From NCBI GenBank assembly GCA_026874595.1, contig CM049310.1, forward strand, positions 14,670,058 to 14,734,057: 64,000 nt of DNA. The letters run 5' to 3'. Positions 45,277-58,814 of this stretch are shown here, piece by piece (position 1 is the first letter of the stretch; the number at the start of each line of letters is the position of its first letter). The DNA is from Sipunculus nudus. Lineage: Eukaryota; Annelida; Sipuncula; Golfingiida; Sipunculidae. The notes beneath the pieces were generated by a model. That model had not been told where the DNA came from. It saw only the letters and a list, made by a program, of their open reading frames with translations, and ran no database searches. Both the position numbers and the translations under genes were made by a program.

Positions 45277-47882
45277 CTGTGAAGGTGCTGAAACATTGTC
45301 TGAGCCAGGAGAAGATGCCAAATATCAGTATTGTTTCAAAAGATGCAACAAACGTTAATGCAATATTTGCTGTGACAAATCTCATTCAGGTCAAACCGTG
45401 CAACAGCAGTGCATGGGTGCTGAACACACTTTGCTCTAGAACAATCGAGTGTTAGTAGGTGTGTGTATGCATGGAGAGTGAATGTACTAACCATATATTC
45501 AACATGAAATGTACATGCTGACAACATTACCATAGGCTGGGTGTCCTTTCACGACTTAGCTTCTCGTGTTCTTGTGAACCTTGCTTGCATTTTTATCATC
45601 TATAACTGTGTTCCTATGTGTTTTGTATTTTAGCTCCATATCAGTAGCCCAATATACTTAAAGAGTAACACCTGAGTTCTGCTTTTAGTAACTATTGTTT
45701 CCTTTTGTTACAAATTAATGTAATCTATAATATATAATCTCAAAATTGAACTGCAACACACATGGGTCTTGAGACATCTGGTACAGAAATGCTTAAACAT
45801 ATGATAAAATATTAGTATGTTTTTATAAAAGATGGTCATCTAGACAAACATTAAGACATCAGGCATAACTTGTTGTCAAGGTAACAGTTTTCATGGCTAT
45901 GAGCTGACATTATTTGTAATTATACAACTTTGGTAAGTGAACTAGTGAAGAATCTGTCTGAACATATTTTAACCAAATTATTTGTAGAATAAGCTGTTTG
46001 TTTTTCAGTGCAACTTACATTTATACTTATAGAACATAAATATGTAAAATGATTCAAGTATGCCCATATATATTAAACTGCTTTAATGATGTCCATGCAG
46101 GAGAAATATTAGCTAGTACGTCCATGTATAACAGAAACTGTGATTTTCTCCTGTCATCTTATTTTAAAAGCACTGAAGGAATCGCACAGCAAGTTCCTGG
46201 TAAGATAAACTCCCCTTGATGGTTTTAATCACTTTTACTGTAAGCTTACAACAGTCTGTTTATTTATGTCCCATAAATCCTTTTCCTTGAGAAACATGCT
46301 CAGCATGTCGGGACACATGTCCAAAGCCTTCATACAGGAAAGGGACCCCTATAATATGAGCAGCAAGTTAAGCAGGCCCCACATGGGTTGATGACCTATG
46401 ATTTTCTGCAATTTTCTAAGATATGTAGCAAATCATATGAAATCACATCTCAGCAAATTGTCGTGGTTTGGATTGTCAAAATGTTGTGGACATGCCATGG
46501 TCTGCCATAGTCCTGAAATCATAAACAAGAATCTGCCTGCAAATCACAGGGCATGTGGAGTACATGGTCTCTGAAAATCATTATTACTGCAGATACTCAA
46601 ACCTATTGTTAACAGGTACAAGTTGGTCACAGATAACTGCAGATGATAATGTTGTGTGAGGATATATCTTCTGATAAGACACTCTATGATTATTAACAAT
46701 AGTCAGAGAATTTTCTGAGGAATCATAGATTTCCAAACTTGGAAAGTTGAGGAAAACCATAATGTGTGAGGTCTGCTTGTTTTACATCCTAAGACCAGTT
46801 TAATCAGACTTTACTATCCTGATTTTTTAACATTTTCTCTACCTCAGAGCATACAAGACAAGCAGCCATCATCAGCACTTGAACATTATAATTCTTTTAC
46901 CATAATTAGCACTCATTTATTCAAAATGGACAAATTTGTGACTTACAGGTGGTTATAAGAAAGTGTCTATTGGTCTTAGCCTTAAGAGCAGTTCGGCTCA
47001 AATTATTCATTACACCCCACACTCAAGAAGGATTCATAAGGTTTTGGAAATTAAAAAAAAAAATTGGACAATATGGTGACACAGGTAGACTAATGTGGAG
47101 CTGAAATACAGAAACATGGGAAACACACCCTAACATGTGACTCTTGTTATTGTTATTGTTTTATTGTTAACTGTGTTTTTATATTTCATCGTTCTGGAAT
47201 CCAGAGCATAGTGATCTTTAACAGGGAATTTGCCAATCTTCCAATGGCATATAGGAGACTACCAAGAGTCAACTCCCCAAACAGTGAGTGACTGCATGTG
47301 TTGGAGTCTGGCTATGTGCTATATATATTGAGAATTTTATGTGAAGTCAGCGATACTTCAAACTCCTATACATTCTTTTTTAAATGAATAAGTATTTGGT
47401 ATACGTAAAAAATCCTTTACCCTTGTTTTATCTGTTTTGAGCAGTGGGTACTTGTTATAAGAAATAATTCTTATTTCTCTGAAAGTTTTTTATGCATTTT
47501 CCAAAGAATATTATATGTTTACAATTGTCAGCATTGGCCGTTGTAATATTTGTGTTTTTGGCAAAACCATGTGCATATAGGTGTAAAAACAGTTAATCAG
47601 GTATTGCATGTTTCTGATCAAGAAAGGTAATAGTATTTATTTATTTAAACTTGACACACTTGATTTTAAGTTCAAGAAAAAAAAACTTCCATACATCCTT
47701 TTACAATTAAGTTATCATCAGTTCTTAAAGGTAAATGTTTGACTAGGGGTTTCTGTACACAAGTGATAGAAGCACAGTTTAATACACTAGCTTTGAGTAA
47801 GGTATTTACATATAATTGAAGATTTCAGTCTCTTCCGTGACAGGGTAAGTGTATACCCTTTGAAATTTGGCTATATTTATCA
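45277..47882. other. Downstream of the GPCR gene, no gene seen
   Basis: It should hold the 3' UTR, but no AATAAA stands out close to the stop. AT-rich sequence without recognised repeats or exons. Confidence 0.5.
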
Positions 47883-48010
47883 GGGCTCTCAATGAATGGT
47901 TACCCACTTGCCCAGGGCAAGTAGAAATTCTAGATAATGGTGGTAGAGCAACCAACATTCATTTTCTACTGGCCTGGTTGGGCATGTGGTCCAGCAGTAA
48001 TCTTCATCAA
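47883..48010 (+). repeat. hAT-like repeat end, related to 8300-8412
   Basis: Starts CAGGGCTCTCAATGAATGG, then ACTTGCCCAGGGCAAGTAG, AATGGTGG and GAGCAACCAAC, the same block order as the - strand of 8412-8300. Its other terminus was not found. Confidence 0.5.
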
Positions 48011-49368
48011 AAGGCCTGAATCTGAAATATCTTCAGTAAGCCATTACAGAAATTTCATATATAAATTCTTAAATTTAATTTTAAATTTAAATTGGATGAA
48101 TGAAATCACACATGGAGGAAAGGGGAATGATGCATGCATAATGTCTGATCAGTTTTGTGCATCTATAGAACTGCATAGAGCACAGAGTAAAGTTCTAGGT
48201 TATACAGAATATATTTAAGATTTGTTAAATAAATGTTTGTTGAAAGTGTTTGGTGGATAGATGAAAAATACATTCCACTGCACCGAACATGCAGAAATAC
48301 CTATGGGATTTTGAGCCCATTTGTTGTTTACTTGTCCAATCAAAGTCCAGTTTGATGGCACAAAGATAATCTGTATTAAGGTGTATATCTGCTGTTTTAT
48401 GAGTATACAAAGATGTTGATATTCATTACAATTCTTTGTACTGTTTTGTCAGACTGTTATTAGATTTTCAAAGACTGGATCATTTATAGAAATTGTCATT
48501 ATCTGTGGGCAGGCAGGGATATAAGATGTTTAATATTTAATAATAATAAAGGCTTAAACCATATACATGTGTATATATAAAGGTATATATGTATATACAT
48601 ATGAATAAACACATATGTATATATGTGCATGATATATATATATATATAACATTAAAACAGTACAGTATATGCTTCAGCTGTGATAGATCTATATTGTATG
48701 ATAGATTCATGTGTAAACCATTAAGAATACAATAAAAGTCCATGAATCCTGAAGATTTCTTTGTGATTTGGTCAACAGTTAAGTGCTTGTTCAGATATGT
48801 GTGAATATGTGTGAGGTAAGCATGGCAAGTGAAATCAAATCAAAATGTGTAGCAGCATACAGACACACCACATATATCGCACTCTTGCACACTGTTGCTT
48901 GCAACATCATGTGTGCATGCTAGAGTATTTCCTCATGTTCACACAAACAATTATAAAATGTTTTGAACCAAACAATTGTGGCTTCATATGATGGGTATAC
49001 AAAATATTCATTGGAAATCCATTCTAAAGCAAGCAGTATGTATTTATGAATAATTGATTACTACTTCACTAAAGAAATAAAGTGTCATGATTTATCTCTG
49101 CTTATAACTGACTAGTTCAGGTTTAAAGACCTTGGGTAATAAATAAACACTAGACGACTGGAGGTAGAGCGCTTGCCAGAAGTAAATCAAACAGTTATAC
49201 CAATGTCATGGTCAGTCAGGTCAGTGGGATGAAAAATGTTTACTGTTTTTGTGGCTGTGATTTTTTTTTTACAAAGATGTGAAGAAGAACTGTTCTGAAG
49301 TTTTAATGTCCTTGTCCTTTGGCCTGTTTTAACAAACAAAAAATTGCTCTTCAAGAAATCATTGACTG
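48011..49368. other. Non-coding stretch with TA/CA microsatellite
   Basis: TA/TG-rich tract at about 48560-48650; otherwise no recognised feature. Confidence 0.55.
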
Positions 49369-50300
49369 TAAGTTACAAAGTGATTTTTGTAAAACTGTGC
49401 CCTGTAGAATGTTATCTGTGAGACCAAAGAACCAGCATGCATGTGAAATTGAAGACAAATGACAAAAGGACAGACATACTGATGAACTGGCACATAGTTG
49501 AGACCAGATGACTAGACCATGTTATGAAGATATCAAAGAGGAAGAAAATGAGCCAAAGTTTATGAAAATAGGACCAATATTGACAAAGTTATGAGGAAAA
49601 TAAGATTTTTACATGTTTTGATGACTTTGACCTTGAACTACGACCTATTAAAAAATTACCCATATAACTTCCAGAAATCCTTCCGATAATCAATATGTGT
49701 AAGTTACAAAGTGATTCCTATGAAACTATGGCCTGTAGAATCCTATATGTAAGATGTAAGAACCAGCAATCAGCAGAAATTGTGGACAACTGACAAACAG
49801 ACAGACATACTGACAAAGAGAGAGAAAGTGGAGGCCAGGTGACTAGAACTTGTCATGAAGAAGATGAAGAGGAAGAAGTTATAGTTTGTGAAAAAAGGAC
49901 CAATATTGACAAAGTTATAAGAAAAATAAAATTTTGACATGTTTTGATGACCTTGAACTTGACCTATTTAAAAAATACTCTTACAGCTTACAGAAGTCAT
50001 TTGGACATACGATATGTGTAAGTTATAAAGTGATTCCAGATCCTGCTATATTTTGAACTTCACAATGGTATATGTCAAAGCAATGACCAGTAAGCAGGCA
50101 AATTTGAGGACAACTGACACACAGACCTTCTGACCAAGTGACACATGCAAGTACAGGCCAGTTGACTAAACCAGAATATGAAGAAGACAAAGAAGAAGAA
50201 AAGGAGCCAAAGTTTGGGTAGATTGGACCAATATTAACATTAACAAAGTTATGATAAATATAAACTTTTGAGGATTTTTATTACCTTGACCTCTCGCCTA
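49369..50300 (+). repeat. Three tandem ~320-330-bp modules
   Basis: TAAGTTACAAAG-type words recur at 49369, 49700 and 50019, each module continuing through GACAGACATACTGA, CCAGATGACTAGA, GAAGATATCAAAGAGGAAGA, AGGACCAATATTGACAAAGT and TTGATGACCTTGA. Diverged direct repeats; element ends not determined. Confidence 0.75.
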
Positions 50301-52379
50301 AAATGACCAAAAACACAAAAACAATCAAACATATATACACATCTGACCAACATGCTTGCAGAAATCTTCAATTTCTGGCAAGCAATAAACTGCCTGAAAG
50401 TTCGGGGTAATATTCAGATATGCATGTTTATACACACACAGGCACCTCAAGTCCAAAGTTTGGGCCCAGCATGACTTGATTCCCTCCTTTCAGTCCTAGC
50501 AGCCAGTCAGAACCTTTTCTGGAGAACCAGCTTCCCTCGATCCCTGCCAATCGGGCATAGGTTTGTGACTTTACTTGACCATTATTGTGCCTGAGATGAG
50601 CATGGTCTCCATCCAACCTTTAGTAAACATGGTAACCTTACAGATATGCTTGTTATCAGGCAAGTCATTTTGTCAGGTTAACAGATAAGATGTTACTGTA
50701 CATAATTACAAAATATTTTGGAAGAACCTATAGCAACTGCTTATGAGTACCTGAAACTATCATGTTTATCATAGGACTACCAGTATAGTTTGTTTCAGCT
50801 TTAGATAACAATCAGCTTAGATCAAATGCCACACACATGAAGTTCTGAAAAAATGTGTCATGTTTTATATTTCATGGAAGCTCAGGGAGATTAATCATTC
50901 ACTGTAACTGGTGGGTTTTGTGTTTTCTGTAGGTTGTGGAGAAGTTATGATGAGTCATAAGATCTGCTCTCCTCTCCTGAAAAAGAAATCATGATTTTCC
51001 CAATTATGATTAAAAAAAGTACAATTCAGTTAAACATATGCATTAGGCATTTCAGATATTGTCTTCAGATATCAACTTATGACAAAGATAATGTATGTGT
51101 CCTCGATCTCTGTTCCGTCTCATAAATGAACATCAGCTAACACTAAAATAAGATTTTTAATTTCTAAATTATGAGTTTAATATGTAATATTCAAAGAGTG
51201 GATGTTGAGATTAATGATACTCACAATATTTGACCAACCAATAGTATTTTTTGTTATATTCCAAGTTGTGCTTAATAAAATGTTGACAATTAACAATCAA
51301 TGTTAGCAAAGAGTATGTCATATTTTTACAGCTGACTAAAAAGATTTCTTGTGTACACAACATAATGTTTTAAACCAATCTGAACATTCATTAGTCATTG
51401 CTTGCAAGTAATCAACTGATGGAATCAGGTTATGCTTTAAGTTACTGCAGGTGGTTTATTTTGCGTGGATGGTTTGGTGTACTGCTGGATCTACTGCTGC
51501 GCAGTTGACATATTGATCTGAGCATAGATTTCGTGTCCATCATAAAACACTGCCGTGCAGGGATTTTCCATTATTCAGAGAAGGAATTTGTGTCAACTTT
51601 CAGTGTATACAGTAATTCTTATTATCATGGAACTGCGTGAAGTTAAATTTATATTTAAAAACATACAAAATTAAGGATTAAAAATTTATACACTACCCGG
51701 TACATATTATGCACTCAGGTGATTTATACATATTAATTAAATTCATAAGTCCTTTTGTTATTATAGACATTTGATGAGCTTAACTATCATTATTGACCCA
51801 TGAACCAAGGTGGTAGCCATATTGTTATTTTGTGATGTTCACTGAAGCTGCGAGAAATAAAATTTATTATTCAGATCGGCCTGTCTGTTGCTGAAGTGAT
51901 TCCTGAAATGTCACCATGTAGTATTTATATGTGGCTTTTAATTCTGTAAGGGATCACCATAAAAAAATTAATTTCACATCACATCATCCCAAAGGTCAGG
52001 TGACAGTGCTCAAGCTTGCATGCAGTTAGGCCTGCCATTTAAAAGATTACTTTCCCACACTGTAGCTGATTTTAAATTATATTTATTGTCGTTAATGGCA
52101 GTACATATACAGTCTGTATAAACTATGAATGTGGGAAGTATTGTGGGCATAAAATTCTGGTGTTTACTATGACAATGTTCATATGTGTTGTGATGACATT
52201 TTGTGGATTTCTTGCAGGAGTGCTTTCAGATTTAGAGACTTATGATGGCACATTTCTGACTTTGGCTACAACGATAATGGGTTACATATCACAATACTCT
52301 ACCCATGATATGAAATATGCCTCCCAGCAGAACTATAAATAATCTTGTCTGAGTTTGGTATGTTCTTGGCAAAATCCAT
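50301..52379. other. Non-coding stretch, no gene seen
   Basis: Short frames only (about 60 codons). No repeat borders recognised. Confidence 0.55.
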
Positions 52380-52710
52380 GCATAATTGATGAGGTCAGAG
52401 GTTGCCACACTTTTCTGTTGCCATGATGACTTGCCAGGAATTTGGTGAATTTTCATGAAGCTCACTATATAAATATTTAACATTGAAGTTTCCCATCTGA
52501 GTGTGGTTCTCAGGGAATTATGCACATGTTAAATGAGGTCATAGGTTAGATGTCATCAGACTCTTTTGTGGTTTTGCTTCAGTACCAGTAACCAGGAATT
52601 TGATAGCTTTGATGTAATTCAGTTTGAATGTTTAACCAATAATGTAACTTGCCTTAGTTTAATTCTTTGCAAAATCTGCACATATTTAATTAGGTCAAAG
52701 GTCACAAGAT
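52380..52710 (+). repeat. Three diverged modules with DR1-like AGGTCA pairs
   Basis: AGGTCAGAGGTTG starts at 52392, AGGTCATAGGTTA at 52536 and AGGTCAAAGGTCA at 52692 (spacings 144 and 156). CCAGGAATTTG and GCAAAATC-type blocks recur between them. The last is a perfect DR1. This looks like an eroded relative of the 145-bp module design at 35091. Confidence 0.6.
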
Positions 52711-52900
52711 TTACTGCAGGCATATTATTCATATTATTATTTAGTTTTATCAGTTATCAGGGCCTAAGTAATTGTACGTGGTAGATTAGTCTATTCAGAA
52801 CAAGCCACTCTGAATAAAGATATAGTAACAAATAAAATAAGTATATCATGTCTTAGTATCAGGGCATGAAACAGACTAGCTTTCTGGAATGTTGACAATT
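52711..52900. other. Short spacer, nothing seen
   Basis: AT-rich sequence without features. Confidence 0.5.
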
Positions 52901-53330
52901 ACAGGGGTCATACGGGCTCCTATAGTTCCTATATGTTCCTATTTTTCCTAAGTAAAAATAATATCCTTTTAATTTCCTAATCTTACAGTTACAACATTTT
53001 TACCATTATCTCCTATATTTTCCTATATTTCTGAATAATATATGTTATATCTGAATAATTATTGTTATATAAACCCAATATTATTGAGAAAATTCAGCTC
53101 TTTTGAAGAACTGTATGTCACTGCAGGTCTTGCATTCATACAAGTAGAAACATCTAAACCAATAAAATAGATAGCCCTTCAGAAACTGCTTGGAGAATTG
53201 ATAGCCATGTAAGTTACCAAGTAAACCACAAATGTGCTGTGAAAATTCCTATATGCCTATTTTTTTTGTCTCAAGTGCTAGAGCTCCTATAAAAATTCCT
53301 ATATTTTTCAGGAACCTCATTGTGAGAGCC
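52901..53330. repeat. CCTATA-rich repeat, possible hAT-like remnant
   Basis: Starts near ACAGGGGTCATACGGGC and carries many TTCCTATA or CCTATATTT words at both ends (52910-53035 and 53250-53315), resembling subterminal repeats. No matching inverted terminus found, so delimiting is uncertain. Confidence 0.4.
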
Positions 53331-53560
53331 TGATTGGTACCTATGAGTGATCTATCCCCATTGAATTACACATTCGCCAAAAATCCATTATGGCAGCCAG
53401 ACCACAATCAGAGATTTCTGGTGCAAACATTTTCACAAACAGAATACCCTTTATCTTTTTCAAATTCACAGGGATGATTGGTGCCTAAGAGGACTCCATT
53501 CTTATTGAATTACAGACTTGCTCAAAATCAAATATGGCCACCAGATACATATTGTTCCCT
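53331..53560 (+). repeat. Two 144-bp modules related to 20346-20700
   Basis: TGATTGGTACCTATGAG at 53331 and TGATTGGTGCCTAAGAG at 53475, each followed by a TTGAATTACA block and an AATATGGC-type block, as in the 20.4-kb repeat. Confidence 0.65.
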
Positions 53561-55765
53561 CATTTTTTTTAAACTATAAACTAAACTTTTTACCCATATG
53601 TAAACTAGTCAAGCACTACAAAAATGCAGGGCCCACTGCATGGGGACCATTGTCCGACCACATTTAGTTAGAATTATATACTTTGGTTCCATATCTGAGT
53701 TTACCATAAAATATTATCCATCTAAACCTTTTTTAGCAGTAACCATTACAAGAAATCTAATACTTTGTTATTTTAAAACCTAATTCTTAATTTTTATATA
53801 TTTCAAATGATTCACACAGACAATATTATATATATAGATATATTGTGTGTTTACCCTAGCTCCCAATCCAAAGATAAACTGCTGCAACTAAGAAAAACTA
53901 TTTTCCACTGAAAAGCCCTATATTTGCCTTTTTAGCATATTTAGTACCAGCTCCTTTTGCCCTATATTTTAGTTATATAATATGGTAGTTTCAACTTCTT
54001 CATTGTTGGCTAACCAGCCTTACTCAAAAATTATTTCTATTCTATAAATAAAGTTCAGATTCACTATAAATGTCTTTTCCCAGATATATAGCCTCTGATC
54101 TCCTATTGTTTACCATAACTGGACTAGCCAACCTGTTTTTGACCAATTGAGTTTCACACACAGTGAAATAAAAAAAAAAAAAACAGACCCGTGGACTTTC
54201 AAATTTAATGATCTGTAACTTTATGTGTATTAATGAATAATGAGTCAGAAGAATCTGTCACAGAATAATATGAAAATATCTATAAGTTATGAAACTTATA
54301 TGCATATTAATAAAACCGATATGCAAATTATAACCATCCTGTTGGCAACCCCTGATATATGCTTGTTTCAGGTGTCCCCCTCTTTTTAAGGGGGGGGGGG
54401 GGGGCAATAGGGTCATACTGTTGTAATTTTTTATTTTTGAAATCCCACTGGCATATACTTATAACTGATATATTCAACAAAGATTTGCTTCACAGTTACA
54501 GGTTTGTAAAGGAAAAGTTTTTTGGTTTATAATCTGCTGATGTTGCCGATATTGGACCAGTCTCCTTGCTTGTCTACTTTTATTCCAGCCTGCTCATTAC
54601 TATTACTTTTCTCATCTCAAGCTGCCATTCTATAGTGTAACTATTCACCCCTCATATCTTAGCAACATGATGCTCATTCACCCATGGGTAAAGACTGAGC
54701 AGACCTAATATGGTAGACACCTTGTCGGGGAGTCTGTCAGGACCAAAGATGTATAGCACATCCATCCTTGTGGTAAAGATCTTGGTCAGGGTCTCCCTGG
54801 ACCAAGGATTTGTCCTACATAACTGTATATGATGTGTAAGAAACTGGCCTGACTTTCTAAATAACAACCATATATAACTCATCATTAGAAAAAAATATAT
54901 ATGAACAGAATGCATACTTATGAGCAACATAAACTTGTGGGACATGCCAGTAAAATAATTCTGCAGTCAGCTTTGGGAGATAGACACTTAAAACTAGGAC
55001 AGAAGGCAAGAATTTGATAGTCCTGCATATAAATTACTACTAATGGGCCTAGACAGGTTTCTTAAAGTGTGAAAAACAATACCCTTTTATGGTTGGTCCC
55101 TGTAGGTGTTTTTACCCTGATGCATCCTTAATGTTTTTCGATACACAAAGTATTTCTATTTTGCTGGTTACTTGAATGCCCTGGTGTGAGCATGGCATGG
55201 ACAATGAGGTTCCCGAAGAAGTGGTAATTGGTTGCTTTTGTGCTGCAATACAAGCACAGCTATCAGCTGTATATTGACTGCCGTGGCTGAAGCCAGCCAG
55301 GGCTGGTGTATGAATACGGAGCTTCATTATACGTACAGCACCCGTGATGGCAATGTTTACTGCTGCCCCAGTCCATTGATCCAGCCCAATGCTTCAAACC
55401 ACTCATTAAAAGCACAGCTATTCCCAGTTTTATAATCGCTACTTGTTTTCTTTAAGCGATGGCAGAATTTGACTGAAGCGTAAATTTTTTGTATTTTTCA
55501 TGTGAAATGTAGGTTTTATTATTAATGTGCATGTATCTGGAAATTCAAAATTAAATAAATGAATAATTATATACATACATGAGTTAGTGAATGTATATGT
55601 GCTGTGGCCTAGACATTTAAAAAATTCTTATTCTTAATCACATTTAACTGCAGCTATGGTAAAGCCAGTATTAAGGCAATATAAAAGAAAATAAAAAAAT
55701 GTTTACATATGATATCATACATGTTATCATGAAGCCATAAACAGAACTTGCACAACTCTGTACAG
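53561..55765. other. Non-coding stretch with a 15-base G run
   Basis: G15 at 54390-54404. No supported gene; frames up to 97 codons are unrecognised. Confidence 0.55.
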
Positions 55766-55967
55766 AGGGGGGTCCAGGGGGTCCGGACCCCCCCCCCCCC
55801 CCCATTTTCATCCGCTGCAACCTTTTTTAAGGAGTTCAGACACAATTTTGCACCCTGGACCCCCCCCCCCCCCTTTCTTGGACCTGGGGACCTTTTTTTA
55901 AGGAATTTCATTAGTCCTCCTGGGTTGGACCCCCCTTTTTCCTAAATCCTGGATCTGCCCCTGCTGT
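55766..55967 (-). repeat. C-rich dispersed repeat with palindromic core
   Basis: Two long C runs (55788-55803 and 55860-55873) and the core GGGGGTCCGGACCCCC. Its right end (CCTCCTGGGTTGGACC, CCTAAATCCTGGATCTGCCCC) is the reverse complement of 3858-3920, so both belong to the same GGGGCGGATCC-type family. Confidence 0.7.
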
Positions 55968-58119
55968 AGTTAGACACTGGGAGAACAGCTATAAAGAGAT
56001 TAAGAAATTTCAATGTCCATGCACAGCAGACAGGTATACTGACAGATTTAGGGTAGCACATCCTCTCAGTTTCATCCTAGAGCTCAGGAATGTTGACTTC
56101 TGCATTCTGTCAGGTTAATACAGATGCAGCTGGCTCAAATAACTTGTCATAACCTGGCTGTGATACAGGCACAGTACATCAGTTAATAAATATGAACTAG
56201 TCAGTTTATAACATAGCTGGATAATTCATGATTTGCAGTAAAATACCTTGACAAAATCTTAATGTATTTATTTTAATTAATTTTTAATGCAGTTTAGATT
56301 AAAAATGAACTGTTTAAACAGTTGATATGAGTTATTTCCACTTTATGATATTGATTTGATCATGTTAAGTCCATCTTAAATAAATTGCATTAGTCAATAT
56401 CAACAAGTCATACCAATTATTTAGGTGAATTTAATTTTCAAAATTGTTCAGATATACCTTTTACACAGAAATATAAAAACAAACAAACAGAAATACAAGC
56501 ATGATATAAAACATAACCTCAATCCCACTGGATGAATGAAAGTGAAAAGACACCTGAAAGTTAGAAAACATTTTCTGACAACAAAGTAAATAGCTGCCAA
56601 TATGACACCAAATTAAATTTTTCTTACATCATAAGACCAGATTGCACCAGTCACTATAAAAAATAAGTTGAGGAGTCCATTGATATGAACTTCACAGTGA
56701 CAGGCCTCATGAATCACATTTGCTAGGTGGATATATATAGCCTTGTGTCAGACTTCTTTGGTAATTTCTCTTGAGGGCTTTTTGGTCTTAAGCTTAATAA
56801 AGGTGTCTGTATATTACTACCTTTTGCTTATTAATAAACATATTATATTATTTGTTCATGTGTTATATTTAATATCTTACCAATAGTCTCAAATTTTATT
56901 CAATTCCAACCATGTGAATATATACTTTTGCTTACATATTTTCAAAATAATTTTTATCTGCGATGGAATCCTATCTTGTTTTTAAGTATCAGTGAGTCAT
57001 GCATTGCCTCATTGATATAAATAATAGACTACACAGATACATAATTAAATTTTAAACAAACAATGGAAAATACAAAGTTTTTAAGGAACCTGTCAGTATT
57101 TATTTGTTTGCTAGTTTATATAAGTTTTATTACTATAACAGAAATTGAATGTGTAGTTTTCACATGGTAAAACAATTGTAAATATTTTTATGTAGAACCA
57201 GGATGCCACAAGTTTCTAAAATTACCTCCCATTATGTTCAGGTGCATTTTTTTTTGTGTGAGAATTAAACACATTTTGTAATTTCCTTGGTTCAAAAATG
57301 ATAATTTTTATGGATATTAAAAAAAAAATATCTAAATCAATTTGATTAAATTTCATTTGTCTTCAGAATAGACTATCAGTAAATTAAATGTACTATTTCC
57401 TAGACTTCTAGTTGTTTGTGTTTCCTTGAATAACCTACTATTTGGATGGCATTAATGTTGAATAGAAACAGACATTGCCTTGTATGTATGTAGATACATG
57501 AACAATTGATTAATGTCTCCTGCTATGTATGTTGCTTGGATTTAGAGTAGTTAAGTACAAAAATGTCAGCTTTTATGACAGAAGTCAATATTTTATGGTA
57601 CATATACATGTACTGGTAGGTATAGGTTCAATGCAATAGCCTCATATCTCAGATAAAACAGGTATTTAAATCCCTTAAAATGTGAATATATCACCTTTTA
57701 CAGTACTAGTTCGATGTAAACTATTTAAGCATGATAAACAAAGTGATTTAAAACATATTTTGACCAATTAAAACAAAATATTCTGAAATATGTTTTGAAA
57801 TAATATATATATGACTGTTGTTTGACTGAAATAAATGTAGTAGAAGCGTTGTTTGTGCACTCATAGACTTTTAAATTTACATCATTATAATCTGAATGAT
57901 ATATGCTGTATAAGATGTATGGTGGATTAAAGTTTGACTGTATAATCATAGAAGCAACTGAAACATCACTTCACAGGGGTCTGCATGCTGCTAACTACTG
58001 TCACAGCCATATTTCATTTCCAAAGAACTTTTCCAAAATTTCTTGATGGAATATTCAAAAACTTAGCATCATTTCAGGGTTATATCTTAACTGGAGCTTA
58101 ACTGATTTGGTGTGACCTT
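55968..58119. other. Non-coding stretch, no gene seen
   Basis: Strongly AT-rich sequence without recognised coding or repeat structure. Confidence 0.55.
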
Positions 58120-58690
58120 TAACCTTTCCTTTGGTGCCCATCTTTTTAATTTTGGTGGAAAATAACACATATTTTAGGACTACAGTTTCATTGATCGGCA
58201 TGGAATTTTGTATTGTCATAGATCTTTGATACTTTGATCTCATACACAAGACTGGTGTCACCATCTACAATCATTTTCACTTGGGGTCCATCCATGCTTC
58301 ATAACTGGGTGAAAAATCACACGTCTTTGGAGTGCATGGATTGATGACTATTTTGGATACCTTAATTTATTTTGTATACAAGACTGGTGGTGCAAATTAC
58401 AATTGTCTTTGTGTGGCGTCCATTCATGTATCTATTTTAGATGGAATCACACATATCTCAAGAGTTGTTAGATGTTTGGCCTGAAATTTGGCATTTCCAC
58501 AGATCTTGGATCACTTTGTCTCATGTAAAACTGGTGGTACATCTTGTACAACTGAATTTACATAGTATCCGTCCTTGCTCATACCTCAGGAGGGGTTTGA
58601 GGTGTTGGCTTGAAATTTTGTGTGTGTCCAAAGATCTTTGCTAGCCTCATCTAGTAAACAAAAGACTGGTGATGCCATCTACAAGTACAA
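58120..58690 (+). repeat. Four diverged ~132-147-bp modules
   Basis: The word ACTGGTG recurs at 58251, 58383, 58530 and 58665, each preceded by a GATCTTTGAT/GATCTTGGAT block and a TTTGT/TCAT block. Related words (GATCTTGGATAG, CAGGTGGCACCACC) occur in the second Helitron-like family near 38528-38572. Confidence 0.6.
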
Positions 58691-58814
58691 GTGATCAATG
58701 ATTATTGATGAATCACTCCATACGTATTGCTATAGTTATGTAAAAAGTTAAGGTTATGGTTCATGGAGTGGATCCTTTTTTGCCAGCTTTTGTTTATGGT
58801 TTAGGTATGTTAGT
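58691..58814. other. Short spacer before the LTR
   Basis: Non-coding; ends in TTAGT just before the LTR start. Confidence 0.5.
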
